Shown: positions 1 through 10,274, counted from the first letter of the stretch. The stretch is 64,000 nucleotides of DNA from Gemmatimonadota bacterium (GCA_016719105.1 JADKAQ010000019.1:1-64000); one strand, 5' to 3'. Notes: generated from the sequence alone by a model not told the origin. Made by a program: numbers and translations.

Positions 1-2697
1 TGCTCTCAGGGATGACCGCGACAAGCACAGGTAGTACAAGCACCAAAGCGGTGCATCAAGTCTCAATCCCTCAGTGCTCTCAGGGATGACCGCGACAGCA
101 ACGGGGTGGACCGCTCGTGGGGTTTCAGATGATGTCTCAATCCCTCAGTGCTCTCAGGGATGACCGCGACATTTCCGTGGGGCTGCACAGTCAGACTGAG
201 CACAAGTCTCAATCCCTCAGTGCTCTCAGGGATGACCGCGACACGTGACGAACGCGGAGCTCAAGTCGCTCGATGGCCTGGTCTCAATCCCTCAGTGCTC
301 TCAGGGATGACCGCGACCACTTTCAGAACTCTCGCTCCTTGGCAGCTAAGGCGTGTCTCAATCCCTCAGTGCTCTCAGGGATGACCGCGACACGAACGGA
401 CCGAGGCGGTTCTCAAGAATCCTCGAATAGGTCTCAATCCCTCAGTGCTCTCAGGGATGACCGCGACCTACAGGTCATCCTGCCGAACATCTTTCCGATG
501 CGATGTTGTCTCAACCCTCAGTGCTCTCAGGGATGACCGCGACCAAGGGGATGAACATTTCTCCAGCACGACCCGGCAGTGTCTCAATCCCTCAGTGCTC
601 TCAGGGATGACCGCGACGTTCTACTTCGGGCTTCCGGCGATGACGGGACCGTGTCTCAATCCCTCAGTGCTCTCAGGGATGACCGCGACCAAGGGGATGA
701 ACAATTTCTCCAGCACGACCCGGCAGTGTCTCAATCCCTCAGTGCTCTCAGGGATGACCGCGACGTTCTACTTCGGGCTTCCGGCGATGACGGGACCGTG
801 TCTCAATCCCTCAGTGCTCTCAGGGATGACCGCGACTTTCGACTCGACGCCGAGCGACTCTCCGCGTGGCGGAGGTCTCAATCCCTCAGTGCTCTCAGGG
901 ATGACCGCGACAGAATGCGATGCTCTTCGGCGAGCTTCGTAAGAAAAAGTCTCAATCCCTCAGTGCTCTCAGGGATGACCGCGACACAACTGCATGATCA
1001 AGCCGTTCACCCCGCAGATCTTGTCTCAATCCCTCAGTGCTCTCAGGGATGACCGCGACTTGGGAAGGCGACTCGGCAGTGCAACGATCATCCTGGTCTC
1101 AATCCCTCAGTGCTCTCAGGGATGACCGCGACTCGGTGCAGGTCCATCGATCGTGATATTCTCCGAGCTTGTCTCAATCCCTCAGTGCTCTCAGGGATGA
1201 CCGCGACTTCCGAAACATGATGGCGGTGCTTGGAGCCATCGTGAGGTCTCAATCCCTCAGTGCTCTCAGGGATGACCGCGACCAGGAAGATCTCTTCCAG
1301 GGGCAGGGGTGGCGAAACGTCTCAATCCCTCAGTGCTCTCAGGGATGACCGCGACGGACTCAACGTCAACATCACCAGGGAAGACGTGTTCTCGTCTCAA
1401 TCCCTCAGTGCTCTCAGGGATGACCGCGACTCTCCCATCCGTTTGTTGGCCGCTACTCAGCCTACACCGTCTCAATCCCTCAGTGCTCTCAGGGATGACC
1501 GCGACATCGAGGGCGTGGTAGGCCCGCCGAAGCGCACGAACTTGTCTCAATCCCTCAGTGCTCTCAGGGATGACCGCGACCTCGAAGAGTTTTACGTGTA
1601 CCGTTCTGAGTCGAACTTGTCTCAATCCCTCAGTGCTCTCAGGGATGACCGCGACTTTGCGGATCTGGGGAATGGGCAGTACCAGCCCCAGATGTCTCAA
1701 TCCCTCAGTGCTCTCAGGGATGACCGCGACGGCTCAACGGATTCCGGCCCTTACGGGCCACTACTTCGTCTCAATCCCTCAGTGCTCTCAGGGATGACCG
1801 CGACAGCCGTTCGACCAAGAGGACGATGTCGATCCCGCCTCGTCTCAATCCCTCAGTGCTCTCAGGGATGACCGCGACCTGTTCCTGCCACGAGCAGCGA
1901 CTGGACACACGCGTGTGTCTCAAGCCCTCAGTGCTCTCAGGGATGACCGCGACAATGCGGCGGTAAGTAGCGCCTCGGAGCTACCGACAAGTCTCAATCC
2001 TCAGTGCTCTCAGGGATGACCGCGACTCGCCACGGCTGGTTTCGGCAAACCCCTCAATTCAGGTCTCAATCCCTCATTGCTCTCAAGGATGACCGCGACA
2101 AGGATCCGCAAACCGTGAAGGAGATGATTCGCGTGGAGTCTCAATCCCTCAGTGCTCTCAGGGATGACCGCGACATCCTTGTCGTGCTCTGCGAGGAGAA
2201 CGGGATGGTCCTGTCTCAATCCCTCAGTGCTCTCAGGGATGACCGCGACTCGACCGCGGGATATCATAAGAAGGGCGGTTGCGCACTGTCTCAATCCCTC
2301 AGTGCTCTCAGGGATGACCGCGACATACGTGCGGCTATAGAGGTGCTCAAGGTGAAGAGTATCGTCTCAATCCCTCAGTGCTCTCAGGGATGACCGCGAC
2401 CGGGCGTTGAAGGTTCTCGCTCATTGAGCCACAAGTCTCAATCCCTCAGTGCTCTCAGGGATGACCGCGACCACGACCGCCATCGAACTGGTCGTGGAGA
2501 AGAATGTCGAGTCTCAATCCTCAGTGCTCTCAGGGATGACCGCGACAGGACGGCTGGGAAGAGCTGTACATCCAAGCGATGTGGGTCTCAATCCCTCAGT
2601 GCTCTCAGGGATGACCGCGACCTTGGCGAACCTTGCTATCGCATCAGAGGGCCTGAAATGGTCTCAATCCCTCAGTGCTCTCAGGGATGACCGCGAC
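1..2697 (-). CRISPR. CRISPR array, 37 repeats visible, 36 spacers, open at left edge
   Basis: A 37-bp repeat starts GTCTCAATCCCTCAG and ends GATGACCGCGAC on the plus strand. One partial copy (1-22) is followed by 36 complete or near-complete copies, the last at 2661-2697, with spacers of about 34-39 bp. The reverse complement of the repeat ends ATTGAGAC, close to the ATTGAAAC 3' handle common in type I and III repeats, so crRNA is probably read from the minus strand; this is an inference. Most copies are identical. Variants lie at 508 (36 bp), 1917, 1991 (36 bp), 2063 (two changes) and 2511 (36 bp). No cas gene is in the window, so the type cannot be assigned. Cas genes may lie left of the window, or the array may be an orphan. 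Short ORFs across it are repeat artefacts. Confidence 0.98.
544..836. repeat. Tandem duplication of two spacer-repeat units inside the CRISPR array
   Basis: The spacer at 618-652 (35 nt, starts GTTCTACTTCGG) is identical to the spacer at 765-799. The spacer before it, 544-580, matches 690-727 except for one extra A (AACATTT versus AACAATTT). The block 544-689 is therefore duplicated as 690-836. This is internal recombination or slippage between repeats, not independent acquisition. Confidence 0.95.
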
Positions 2698-3036
2698 TCC
2701 CTCACACGCAACCTGCGCCACCACAATCACTTACACCCGGCTTCGCCGTTACCCCCAATCGAGGCGGCGGCCTCAACGGCGAGTCCCTCCTCATTCCCAT
2801 CGAGTATCTCATTCCCCTCCAACAACTTACGTGAAGTCCGTTACCCACGGTGCCTGACGTCGAGGCGGCATCGTTAGGCCCTGCTGCATGCTCGGCGTCC
2901 TCGAAAGCCCGCAACCTCGCAGCAGCATTCCTCCCCGCCACACCGACGCTCGCCCTACGCTGCGGCTCCGGCCGCGTGCCGTCAATCCCGAGCCGCGCCT
3001 CCCGCTCCGGTGCCACTCCTTTGCCCGGCCCCGGTG
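2698..3036. other. Non-coding flank of the CRISPR array, possible leader
   Basis: About 340 bp between the last, perfect repeat and the end of the next gene. It is less GC-rich than its surroundings just after the array (runs such as CAATCACTTACACC) and contains no convincing ORF. If the array is read on the minus strand, the leader and promoter should lie here. No clear -10/-35 pair or integration-host-type motif was recognised. One copy of the CGTTAGGC word lies near 2873. Confidence 0.4.
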
Positions 3037-3824
3037 TCACTCGTCACGCACCTCGCGCCCCGCCCCCACCACCCCCTCCCCCCGCACGCTCGTCCGCCCC
3101 GGCCGCCCGTGCATCGCGTGCACCACCCCGCCCTCCATCAGCTCCGCCAGCTGCCACGACTGCGCGAAGGTGAAGCTCAGCTCCGCATACGCGCCCACCA
3201 GCAGCAGGTCACGCTCCACGACCTCGCTCCAGAAGCAACGCGGATGCATGTGCGCCACCACCGCGATCCACGCCGTGCCGCGCATGCGCCCGCGCACCAG
3301 CGTCGCATGCCAGTGCGCGCTGGGCAGCGCCGCCGTCGCCCCGCGTGAAAGGTCGGCGCCGTACATCACCCGCAGCGGCGCCACTTCACAATCGTGGAAG
3401 AGCTGGCACGGGATGACCCGATCGACAAACACGCCGTGCAGCTCCGCCGCGTGCGCCGGGAACACCTGGCTGAGCGGCACCGACGGCTCGACGCACAGCG
3501 CAGCTGCAACTCCTGGAGCGCGTCGAACGTCGAGGGCAACGTGTCGCTCAGGACGACGATGCGCCGGCCGGACGGCGGCACCATGGCGCGCAACTGCCGC
3601 AGGCAGTGGGGCTGCAGGTAGGCACCCAGCGGCGCCGAGTCGGACGGGCTGCGCGCCAGCCACGCCACGGGAGGATGCGGCGTCCCTGTGGGCGCGACCG
3701 CCTCCACCACGTCCATGAACGGCGCGAGGTCCACGCGAAACACCGGTTCGAGTCTGTGTAGCATGGCGTCTGGTTCGAGAAGGGCTGCAGTGGCGGCTCG
3801 ACGCGGTCGCGCCATCCCGCTCAC
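3037..3824 (-). pseudogene. Frameshifted gene of unknown function
   Basis: Two overlapping minus-strand frames read as halves of one protein of about 262 residues. The N-terminal half (3824 down to about 3510; LHRLEPVFRVDLAPFMDVVE, then RIVVLSDTLPSTFDALQEL) has normal coding character until the Gln-Leu-Arg-Cys point, then becomes Arg/Ser/Cys-rich noise. The other frame becomes protein-like from LCVEPSVPLSQVFPAHAAEL to the stop at 3037. One missing base near 3505-3515 would explain the switch. The start used is a GTG at 3824; an ATG at 3764 is an alternative. It lies 22 bp downstream of the PcfJ-like gene on the same strand, so the two probably form an operon. I do not recognise the family. 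The break may be biological or an assembly error. Confidence 0.55.
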
Positions 3825-3846
3825 CCGGTCAGGCGCACGCGCGCCG

Positions 3847-5082
3847 CTACTCCACTAACGTCCCGCGCGCCGCACTCTGACGCCTCACCCGCCCACTCCC
3901 CTGCACCCCCCGCACCACCTCCCGCACCACCGCGCACAGCTCCGCCGACACCGCCCCGTTCCCCTCCCCCCGCACCTCCGCCACGCGCCACCGCCCCCCA
4001 ACCTTCTCCAGCCGCAACGTCGCCCGCACCGCCCCCTCGATGCGGTACAGGTAGCACCGCCGCATCTGCACCACCTGCCGCACATACGTCGCCGCGCAGT
4101 GCCGCATCACCCGCCCCTCCTCCTCCAGCGCCCGGTACGACGTGAGCGGCACGTAGCGCAGCAGCGCACCATCCGGGAGCTGCAACGGCGGCGGTGGGAA
4201 ACGCATGTCGTGTGGGTCCCCCTCCAGTCGGTCCAGGATGTCCCACAACTGATCGGCGCTCTCCAGCGCCCGAACGCGGTACCGCTGACGATGCATCTCA
4301 TCCCGGTAGTGCCGGATGCAATCCAGCATCGCCGCCGTGCTGCTGGCGGGATAGTCGGCCATGTCGTCCACGAAGGTCGGCGTCACCAGCTCGCGCAGGG
4401 TCACGCTCCGCACCAGCGCCATGCCGACCGGCGACACGCGTGTCACCTGGCACAGGAGCGCCCTCGCCGCACGGTTCGTCAGCGCGAACTGCACGTCGCG
4501 CAACAACGCGCGCGACGCGTGCGCCGGTGCCACGCACGCCAGCACGCGCACCGCCGCCCCCGCCCGAAGGTAGCCGACCCGTCGTGCGATCTCGGCGCGC
4601 CGTCGGCACACGAGCGCCGCCAGCTCGCGGCGCACCGCCGGGTCGGGCTCCTGCCCCACACGGTCCGCCAGCGCAAAGGCGAGCCCCGGGTTCCCCCCGC
4701 GCCGCTGCTCCGCCAGCAGCTGCCACCCTAACGGGTGCGCGGCGGCGACCTGCAGCAGCGGGTGCTGCCGCAGGCGATAGCGGGAGACCACGTCGCGCAC
4801 GACGAGGGGGATCTCCTCCAGCAGCTCAAGCAGCGCGTCGTTTGTGCCGGACGCGTGGCCCGGCGCCGCGGCGAACAGGTCGAGCTGGCGGCGGTCGGCC
4901 TCTGTCTCGCGCAGCTGCGCCAGGAGCGCGCGCACCCGCAGCCGCGCATCGGCCACCAGCCGCCACGGCCCCCCGCGGTGACTGCGCTGCCAGATGTCGG
5001 CGCACGGCCAGTGACTCAGGCGCAACTCATCGTGCCGGCGCTGCAGCGGCACGGTCCCGGGCGGGGTGTGGGTGTGGGTCAC
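3847..5082 (-). CDS. PcfJ-domain-like protein
   Basis: About 411 residues from a GTG at 5082. The C-terminal part resembles PcfJ-like proteins, a family first named from a conjugative-plasmid operon whose biochemical role is unknown. The hallmark is a 'YRALEEEGRVMRHCAATYV' segment (about residues 315-334) followed by strands like 'CYLYRIEG' and 'RATLRLEK', then the 'VAEVRGEGNGAV' end. The N-terminal 300 residues are helical and rich in Leu, Ala and Arg, with no other recognised domain. A much longer open frame continues upstream to 7023, but it runs antisense through two better genes and looks like a GC-driven shadow. No strong ribosome site precedes the GTG. Its partner downstream is the frameshifted gene at 3037-3824. 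Confidence 0.7.
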   Translation of the reverse strand: MTHTHTPPGTVPLQRRHDELRLSHWPCADIWQRSHRGGPWRLVADARLRVRALLAQLRETEADRRQLDLFAAAPGHASGTNDALLELLEEIPLVVRDVVSRYRLRQHPLLQVAAAHPLGWQLLAEQRRGGNPGLAFALADRVGQEPDPAVRRELAALVCRRRAEIARRVGYLRAGAAVRVLACVAPAHASRALLRDVQFALTNRAARALLCQVTRVSPVGMALVRSVTLRELVTPTFVDDMADYPASSTAAMLDCIRHYRDEMHRQRYRVRALESADQLWDILDRLEGDPHDMRFPPPPLQLPDGALLRYVPLTSYRALEEEGRVMRHCAATYVRQVVQMRRCYLYRIEGAVRATLRLEKVGGRWRVAEVRGEGNGAVSAELCAVVREVVRGVQGSGRVRRQSAARGTLVE

Positions 5083-5235
5083 GTGGTAGTGACGGATTCG
5101 CCCGCCCCCTCTGACACGATCGCCACGGTCCAGCGCGCAGCAGGCCCCCCTCCACCTGTCAGACTCCGCGCCCCGATTCGTCTCCCCGTCGTAGCTGCTG
5201 ACGAGCTGTTTCTCATCCTTCGAACCGAGGACGCA

Positions 5236-5775
5236 ATGGGACTGAACACCTCCCACAACTGTTTCTCCGGCTCCTACCACACCTTTCACGCCCTCCGCGC
5301 GGCGCTGGCCGACGCCGCCGGGCTCCCACCGCTGGACCTCATGCAGGGGTTCCTCACCGAGGAGCTTCTCGACAACCGGGAGAAGCGCCTGCGCCTCATT
5401 AGTGAGGCCCGGAACCGGGGATTCCCCCCGTTCCAGCTCCCCTTCCGCTGGGACGACCTCCCGCACGATGTCCTGCACGTGCTCCTGCGCGCATCGGACT
5501 GCGACGGCAGCATTCCACACGCCGCGTGCCTCCCGCTCAGCGAACGCCTCATGGAACTGGCACCGCGCGTCGCCGAACTCCCGGTCGAGGAGGAACCGGA
5601 CGATGTCACCAACGAAGACGACGACGATGTGCCCGGCCTCGCACGACGCCTCCCCGCCTTCCCCGCCTCGGGGTCGGGCGCGTGGGAGCGCGCGATGATC
5701 ACCTTCTCGGTCGCCCGCTTTGCCGCAGGGCTCAAGGACGCGCACGACGCGGGCGAGGATGTGCAATTCTGGTGA
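5236..5775 (+). CDS. Conserved hypothetical protein with SDCDG motif
   Basis: 179 residues from the ATG at 5236, preceded by GAGG at a good distance. It starts MGLNTSHNCFSGSYHTFHAL and has 'VLLRASDCDGSIP' in the middle, an acidic stretch (EEEPDDVTNEDDDDV) and a C-terminal 'AGLKDAHDAGEDVQF'. From memory this pattern (a 'GxxTSHxxxxGxYxxFxxxR' start, then 'SDCDG' and 'GEDVxF') recurs in small proteins of phages and soil bacteria. I know of no assigned function. There is no signal peptide or membrane segment. It is divergent from the PcfJ-like gene across about 150 bp, and its stop lies 124 bp before the start of the next gene. Confidence 0.7.
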   Translation: MGLNTSHNCFSGSYHTFHALRAALADAAGLPPLDLMQGFLTEELLDNREKRLRLISEARNRGFPPFQLPFRWDDLPHDVLHVLLRASDCDGSIPHAACLPLSERLMELAPRVAELPVEEEPDDVTNEDDDDVPGLARRLPAFPASGSGAWERAMITFSVARFAAGLKDAHDAGEDVQFW

Positions 5776-5899
5776 GTGGTTCTCTCCGGGCGGCGGCACC
5801 CCGCTGCCGCCCGGACCTCCTCCCCCTTCCCCCCTTTCGCCGGAGCGCCCGAACGCGGAGCATTGGCTCCGCCCCACGCCCCCCACTCCGGAGCGCTCG

Positions 5900-8800
5900 A
5901 TGTCGCCCGCCTTGCCCCGCCGCCTCACCCGCCGCGTCAGCCTCCCCGCCTCCCCCGCCCGGCCGCCCCCCTCGCCGCCGCGCTCTGCCTCACCCTCGCG
6001 GGCGCCTCGCCACTCTCCGCCCAGCCCCCCCGCTGGAACGTCGAGACCCCCACCGGCCCATCCCGCACCATCGCCTTCCAAGCCAGCCAAGGCACCCTGA
6101 TGAGCCTCGCCGTTGCCCCTGACGGCCAGTCCATCGCCTTCGACCTGCTCGGCCACATCTATGAAATGCCCATCCGCGGCGGCGCCGCCAGGCGCCTCAC
6201 GAACGGGCGCTCCTGGAACCTCTTCCCGCGCTACAGCCCCGACGGACGCTCGATCGCCTTTGCCTCCGATCGCGCCGGGAGCTTCGACATCTGGGTGATG
6301 GACCGGCAGGGCGCTGCGCTCGAACGCATTACCACGGCGCGCATCCCCCTCAGCGAGAACTACTACCGCCCCGCCTGGTCGGCCGACGGCACTCGGCTCT
6401 TCGCGGTGGCCGAGGGCGACGGCTTTCCCAACCAACTCGTGGCCCTCGACCGGCTGGGCGGGCGCCAGCTCCTCCTCGAAGGGAACGACATCCTCGGCGG
6501 TGCGGTGGCCGAGCCTAACGGGAACGCGGTGCTGTTCGAGCGCATCGCCGGCGGGCTCTATGCCTTCGCCTTCAATCCCTACGTCACCCCGCCCAGCGGG
6601 ACGCGCATCGATCGCTACGACCAGGCGACGGGCGAGGTCACCACGCAGGTCGCACGCCCCGGCGGCGCCTTCGCCCCCGCGCTCTCGCCTAACGGGCGCG
6701 CGCTGGCCTACGTGCACCGCGCCATCGACGAGACGGTCCTCATCGTGCGCGACCTCACGACCGGGCGCGAGCGCATCCTCGTGCGCGGGCTCGATCGCGA
6801 TCGCCAGATGAGTCCCTCCACACTCGGCGCCTCCCCCGCCATCGCCTGGCACCCCGACGGCACGCGCCTCTTCGTCGCCGTCGGTGGTCACGTGACCGCG
6901 GTCAACACCACCACGGGACAGGCCGACCGCATTGCCTTCACCGCCCGCGTGGAGCGCGAGGCGTCGGAGACGATCCGCTTCGCGCAGGTCGAGCCGCACG
7001 AGCGCGCCACCACGCGCGGACACCGCTGGGGGAGCCGCATGCCCCAGGGCATCCTCTACGAGGCGTTAGGCGACCTGTGGCTGGCGGGCCCCACCGGCGC
7101 CCCGCGCAACCTCACCCGCTCGGCGGCGCTCGAGACGAGCCCCATCGTCGACCCCCGGTCGGGCGCCCTCTACTACGCCGCGTGGACCGACGACAGCCTG
7201 GGCGCCATCTACAAGAAGGCGTCGCTCGACGCGCCGCCGTTGCGCCTGACGAGCGTCCCTGCCCAGTACGGCAGCATCGCCGTCGCCCCCGACGGCGCCC
7301 GCGTGGCCTACGTGCGCGGCGCCCCCGGGCTCGCCGGCGGGATGTGGCTCTCCAATGAGACGGAGTTCGACCTCGTCGTGCGTGAAGGCGACGGCAGCGA
7401 GCGCCGTATCACCGGCATCTCGGGGCACGCGCTGGAGTACGCCAACATCGCCGGCAAGATTCCGCCGAGCGTGATGTTTGCGGCTGACGGCGCCACGCTC
7501 TACTTCACCGAGTTCGTGGGCGAGGACCTCCTGCTCAAGCGCATCGGTCGCGACGGCCGCGGCGAGACGGTGCTCTATCGCTTTCCCAACGCGGTGGCCG
7601 CCGTCCCGTCCCCCGACCTCGCCTGGATCGCCGTGCGCGAGTACCAGCGCTCCTTCCTCGTCCCGTGGAGCTACGCGGGGCAGCCGGTGGTTGCGTCGCC
7701 GGCCGAGCGCACGGCAAGCGCGGTGCGCATCGACGCCGAGGACGGCGGCTACCTCACCTGGTCGGCCGACGGCACCACGCTCGGCTGGACGCGGGCGAGC
7801 GGCTTCTACGAGAAGCCGGTCGCGCAGATGGTGGCCGAATCGCGCACGCCGCGCGCGCGCAATGCGAGTGAGTCGTGGACCGGGGCACGCGTCCCGGGAT
7901 CGACTGCCCAGCGCACCGAACTCGGCATCACCTTCGAAATCGAGCGGCCGCAGGGAGTGGTGGCGCTCACCGGCGCCCGCATCGTCACCATGAACGCGCG
8001 GCGCGAGGTCCTCGACAACGCCACGATCATCATCGACGGTGGGCGGATCACCGCGTTAGGCACCGGCCTCGCGGTCCCCGCCGGCGCCAAGGTCTTCGAT
8101 GCCCGCGGCCAGACGATCATCCCCGGCCTCATCGACGCCCACGCACACCCGCACATCGAACACTCCACGCTGCACGTCATCGAGCAGCAACCCACCTACC
8201 TCAGCGCCCCGCTCGCCTACGGCGTCACGACCGTGGTCGAGGTCTACGGCAACGAGTATCGCGACGGCTGGCTCACCGACATGCTGCGCGCCGGGACCAT
8301 CACCGGCCCGCGCTTCTTCACCACCGGATCGACGATCTTCGGCACGCGCAGCGGCTTCCGCCGCCTGATGTTCCGCCCCATCGCAACGCTCGACGACGCA
8401 CGCGAACAGCTGCGCTGGAACAAGGACCATGGGGCGATCGCGGTGAAGGACTACGCGCAGAGCATCCGCCTGCGCCGCTCCCTCACCATCACCGCGGCAC
8501 GCGAGCTGGGACTCAACGTCCTCTCCGAGTCGTCGGGCGATCCGCAGATGAACTTCACGCAGCTCCTGGACGGCGTCACGGGGATCGAGCACTCCATGGG
8601 GCTCCATCCCTTCCACGACGACGTGGTGCAGTACTGGGGCGGGACGAAGGCCGGGATGACACCGACGCTCCTCGTCGGCTACAACGTGCCGATGGGCGAG
8701 GGGTGGTACCACCAGGCCAGCAAGCTGTGGGAAGATCCCAAGCTCACGCGCTTCATCACCCCCGAGCAGCTCATGCGCGTGCGCAGCCCCGTGCACCTGT

Positions 8801-9201
8801 GGCCCGAGGACATGGCGGTGCTCACGATGGGGAACGAACTGCGCAAGCTGTACCGCAACGGCACCTCGTTGCAGCTGGGGGCGCACGGGCAGATGTTCGG
8901 CCTCGACGCGCACTGGGAGCTGGACCTGTTCAAGCGCAGCGGCTTCACCCCGGCCGAGGTGCTCGAGGTCGCGACCATCAAGGGGGCGGCACAGCACGGG
9001 CTCGACGCACAGCTCGGCTCACTCGAAGTGGGAAAGCTCGCCGATCTCGTGGTGCTCGACGCCAACCCGCTCGACGACATCGCCAACGCGCAGAAGATCC
9101 GCTACGTGATGAAGAACGGCGTCGTCTTCGCGGGGGCCGATGCCGCGCGGGTGTGGCCGGTGGCGAAGGCGGCGCCCAAGCCGTACTTCGTGGGGCGGTA
9201 G
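5900..9201 (+). CDS. Secreted TolB-like beta-propeller/amidohydrolase fusion, frameshift near start
   Basis: A protein of about 1100 residues. After a signal sequence ending SPLSAQ come repeated propeller blades of the 'SPDGRSIAFASDRAG' type over the first 600 residues. An amidohydrolase domain follows (LTGARIVTMN; metal-binding 'DAHAHPH'; C-terminal 'GSLEVGKLADLVVLDANP'). It should hydrolyse a C-N bond in an unknown substrate outside the cytoplasm. The ATG at 5900 has GGAG seven bases upstream and begins MSPALPRRLTRRVSLPAS, but it is one base out of frame with the signal-peptide core and the rest. One extra C in the six-C run at 5966-5971 would join them. The uninterrupted frame instead reaches back to a GTG at 5776. 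The gene converges with the methyltransferase at 9266. Confidence 0.85.
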
Positions 9202-9222
9202 TGCGCGGGGGTGCACGCCTGC

Positions 9223-9259
9223 GGGGTCAGAGCTCAGCTCTGACCCCAGCTCTGACCCC
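9223..9259. terminator. Hairpin made of the 12-bp AGCTCTGACCCC element between convergent genes
   Basis: GGGGTCAGAGCT (9223-9234), one base, then AGCTCTGACCCC (9236-9247) form a perfect inverted repeat. A third unit follows directly in the second orientation (9248-9259). It lies between two convergent stop codons (9201 and 9266), where a bidirectional terminator is expected, but there is no U-tract. Related units occur at 18179 and 59644. Confidence 0.6.
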
Positions 9260-9265
9260 AGGCCG

Positions 9266-9904
9266 TTACCCGCGCTTGCGCAGGATGAAGCCCCAGTAGG
9301 TATCGGGCCCCGCCGGCACGGCGAAGTCGATCACCGCAGTATCAACGACGTCGAAGCCGGCGCGCTGCATGAGGCTGATCCACGCCGAGCGACCGAGCAC
9401 GCTGTAGTGGTTGGGGTTCGTCTCGTGCTTGCACGCGGTGTCGGGGGCCGGAACCTCGACGTAGAGCGTCCCGCCGCGAGCGAGTACCCGATGGAAGCCG
9501 GCGAGCGTGAAGTACGGGGCCACGCTGTGCTCGAGCGCATGACGGCACCAGACGAGGTCGAAGCTCTCGTCGGGGAAGTCCAGATACGATTGATCCATGT
9601 CGCGCACCTCGAAGCCGCGGGCTCGGCAGGCGGCGAGGTCCTCGTCCCCGATCGTGATGCCGATCGCGGGAAGCCCCCCGTCACGAAAGAACTCGAGCGC
9701 GAGCCCCTGTCCGCACCCCACATCCAGGACGCGAGTCCCCGGCGGCATCGGCACGACCTGCTTGAGCACCCCCCACATGTGCCGCGCGAGTTCGGTGTGC
9801 TGCTCCGACGGCGGCTCGGGATAGACGTCGTCCCGGAGCCGATCGACGAAGGCTTCGAAGCGCCCGGCGCGCGGGTCGGCGGAGACATACGGGGTGGCGG
9901 TCAT
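9266..9904 (-). CDS. Class I SAM-dependent methyltransferase
   Basis: 212 residues from the ATG at 9904. Motif I 'VLDVGCGQG' lies at residues 59-67 and is followed by a typical Rossmann-type order: an acidic strand 'GITIGDEDLAACRARGFEV', motif 'ESFDLVWCRHALEHS' and post-motif 'GFHRVLARGGTLYVEVPAPD'. This is the Methyltransf_11/UbiE-like arrangement. The acceptor is not readable from sequence. The C-terminus 'DTYWGFILRKRG' resembles small-molecule methyltransferases near sugar or natural-product genes, but no such cluster is adjacent. It converges with the gene at 5900-9201. Upstream lie 370 bp of non-coding DNA. Confidence 0.88.
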   Translation of the reverse strand: MTATPYVSADPRAGRFEAFVDRLRDDVYPEPPSEQHTELARHMWGVLKQVVPMPPGTRVLDVGCGQGLALEFFRDGGLPAIGITIGDEDLAACRARGFEVRDMDQSYLDFPDESFDLVWCRHALEHSVAPYFTLAGFHRVLARGGTLYVEVPAPDTACKHETNPNHYSVLGRSAWISLMQRAGFDVVDTAVIDFAVPAGPDTYWGFILRKRG

Positions 9905-10274
9905 GGCGACTCTTGTGGGCGGATGGGTGGCGGTGCCGGTCCGGGCGTCAGCGAACGCGCGTGGGGGCGGGAGACGACATGGGGCACAAAGGCAAGGGCC
10001 AGACCGTGAGCCATGCGACTAGCCAGATCGCCATAAACGCTTGCGCTGCAACCGCTAACGCGTTTGCGCCCACTTCCGTCTACCGGCGCGCCCCCCGGAC
10101 GAGATTGCCGCCCCGACCGTTCGCGGCGGACGATCCCGCCGCGTAGAATCTGGCCCCAGCATGCGAGTCGGAGTCGTCGCGATGCTCGCGCGATGACGAC
10201 GACGCCACTGCGCGACCGCGCCGCTCCACCGTTTCCACCGCCCCAACGCCACCCACCCCGTCCGCACGCGACCC
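9905..10274. other. Divergent intergenic region, 370 bp
   Basis: Separates the divergent methyltransferase and hydrolase starts. It is locally AT-richer around 10020-10070 (CATAAACGCTTGCGC) and holds one CTAACGCG word. No convincing ORF, hairpin or promoter match was found. The open frames that cross it are GC-driven. Confidence 0.5.

Noticed and set aside
148..2877. Many ORFs of 60-200 codons across the CRISPR array, on both strands
   Set aside because: Their proteins are periodic translations of the repeat (LNPSVLSGMTAT, SQSLSALRDDRD, VAVIPESTEGLR), an artefact of regular spacing.
2702..3718. Overlapping plus- and minus-strand frames right of the array
   Set aside because: Low-complexity Pro/Arg/Ala/His composition typical of antisense reading in GC-rich DNA. 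Only the minus-strand frames ending at 3037 and starting at 3824 look like protein.
5083..7023. Upstream extension of the PcfJ-like frame to a 1058-residue protein
   Set aside because: The added part runs antisense through the SDCDG gene and the propeller/amidohydrolase gene, is Gly/Glu/Arg/Val-rich and has no domain.
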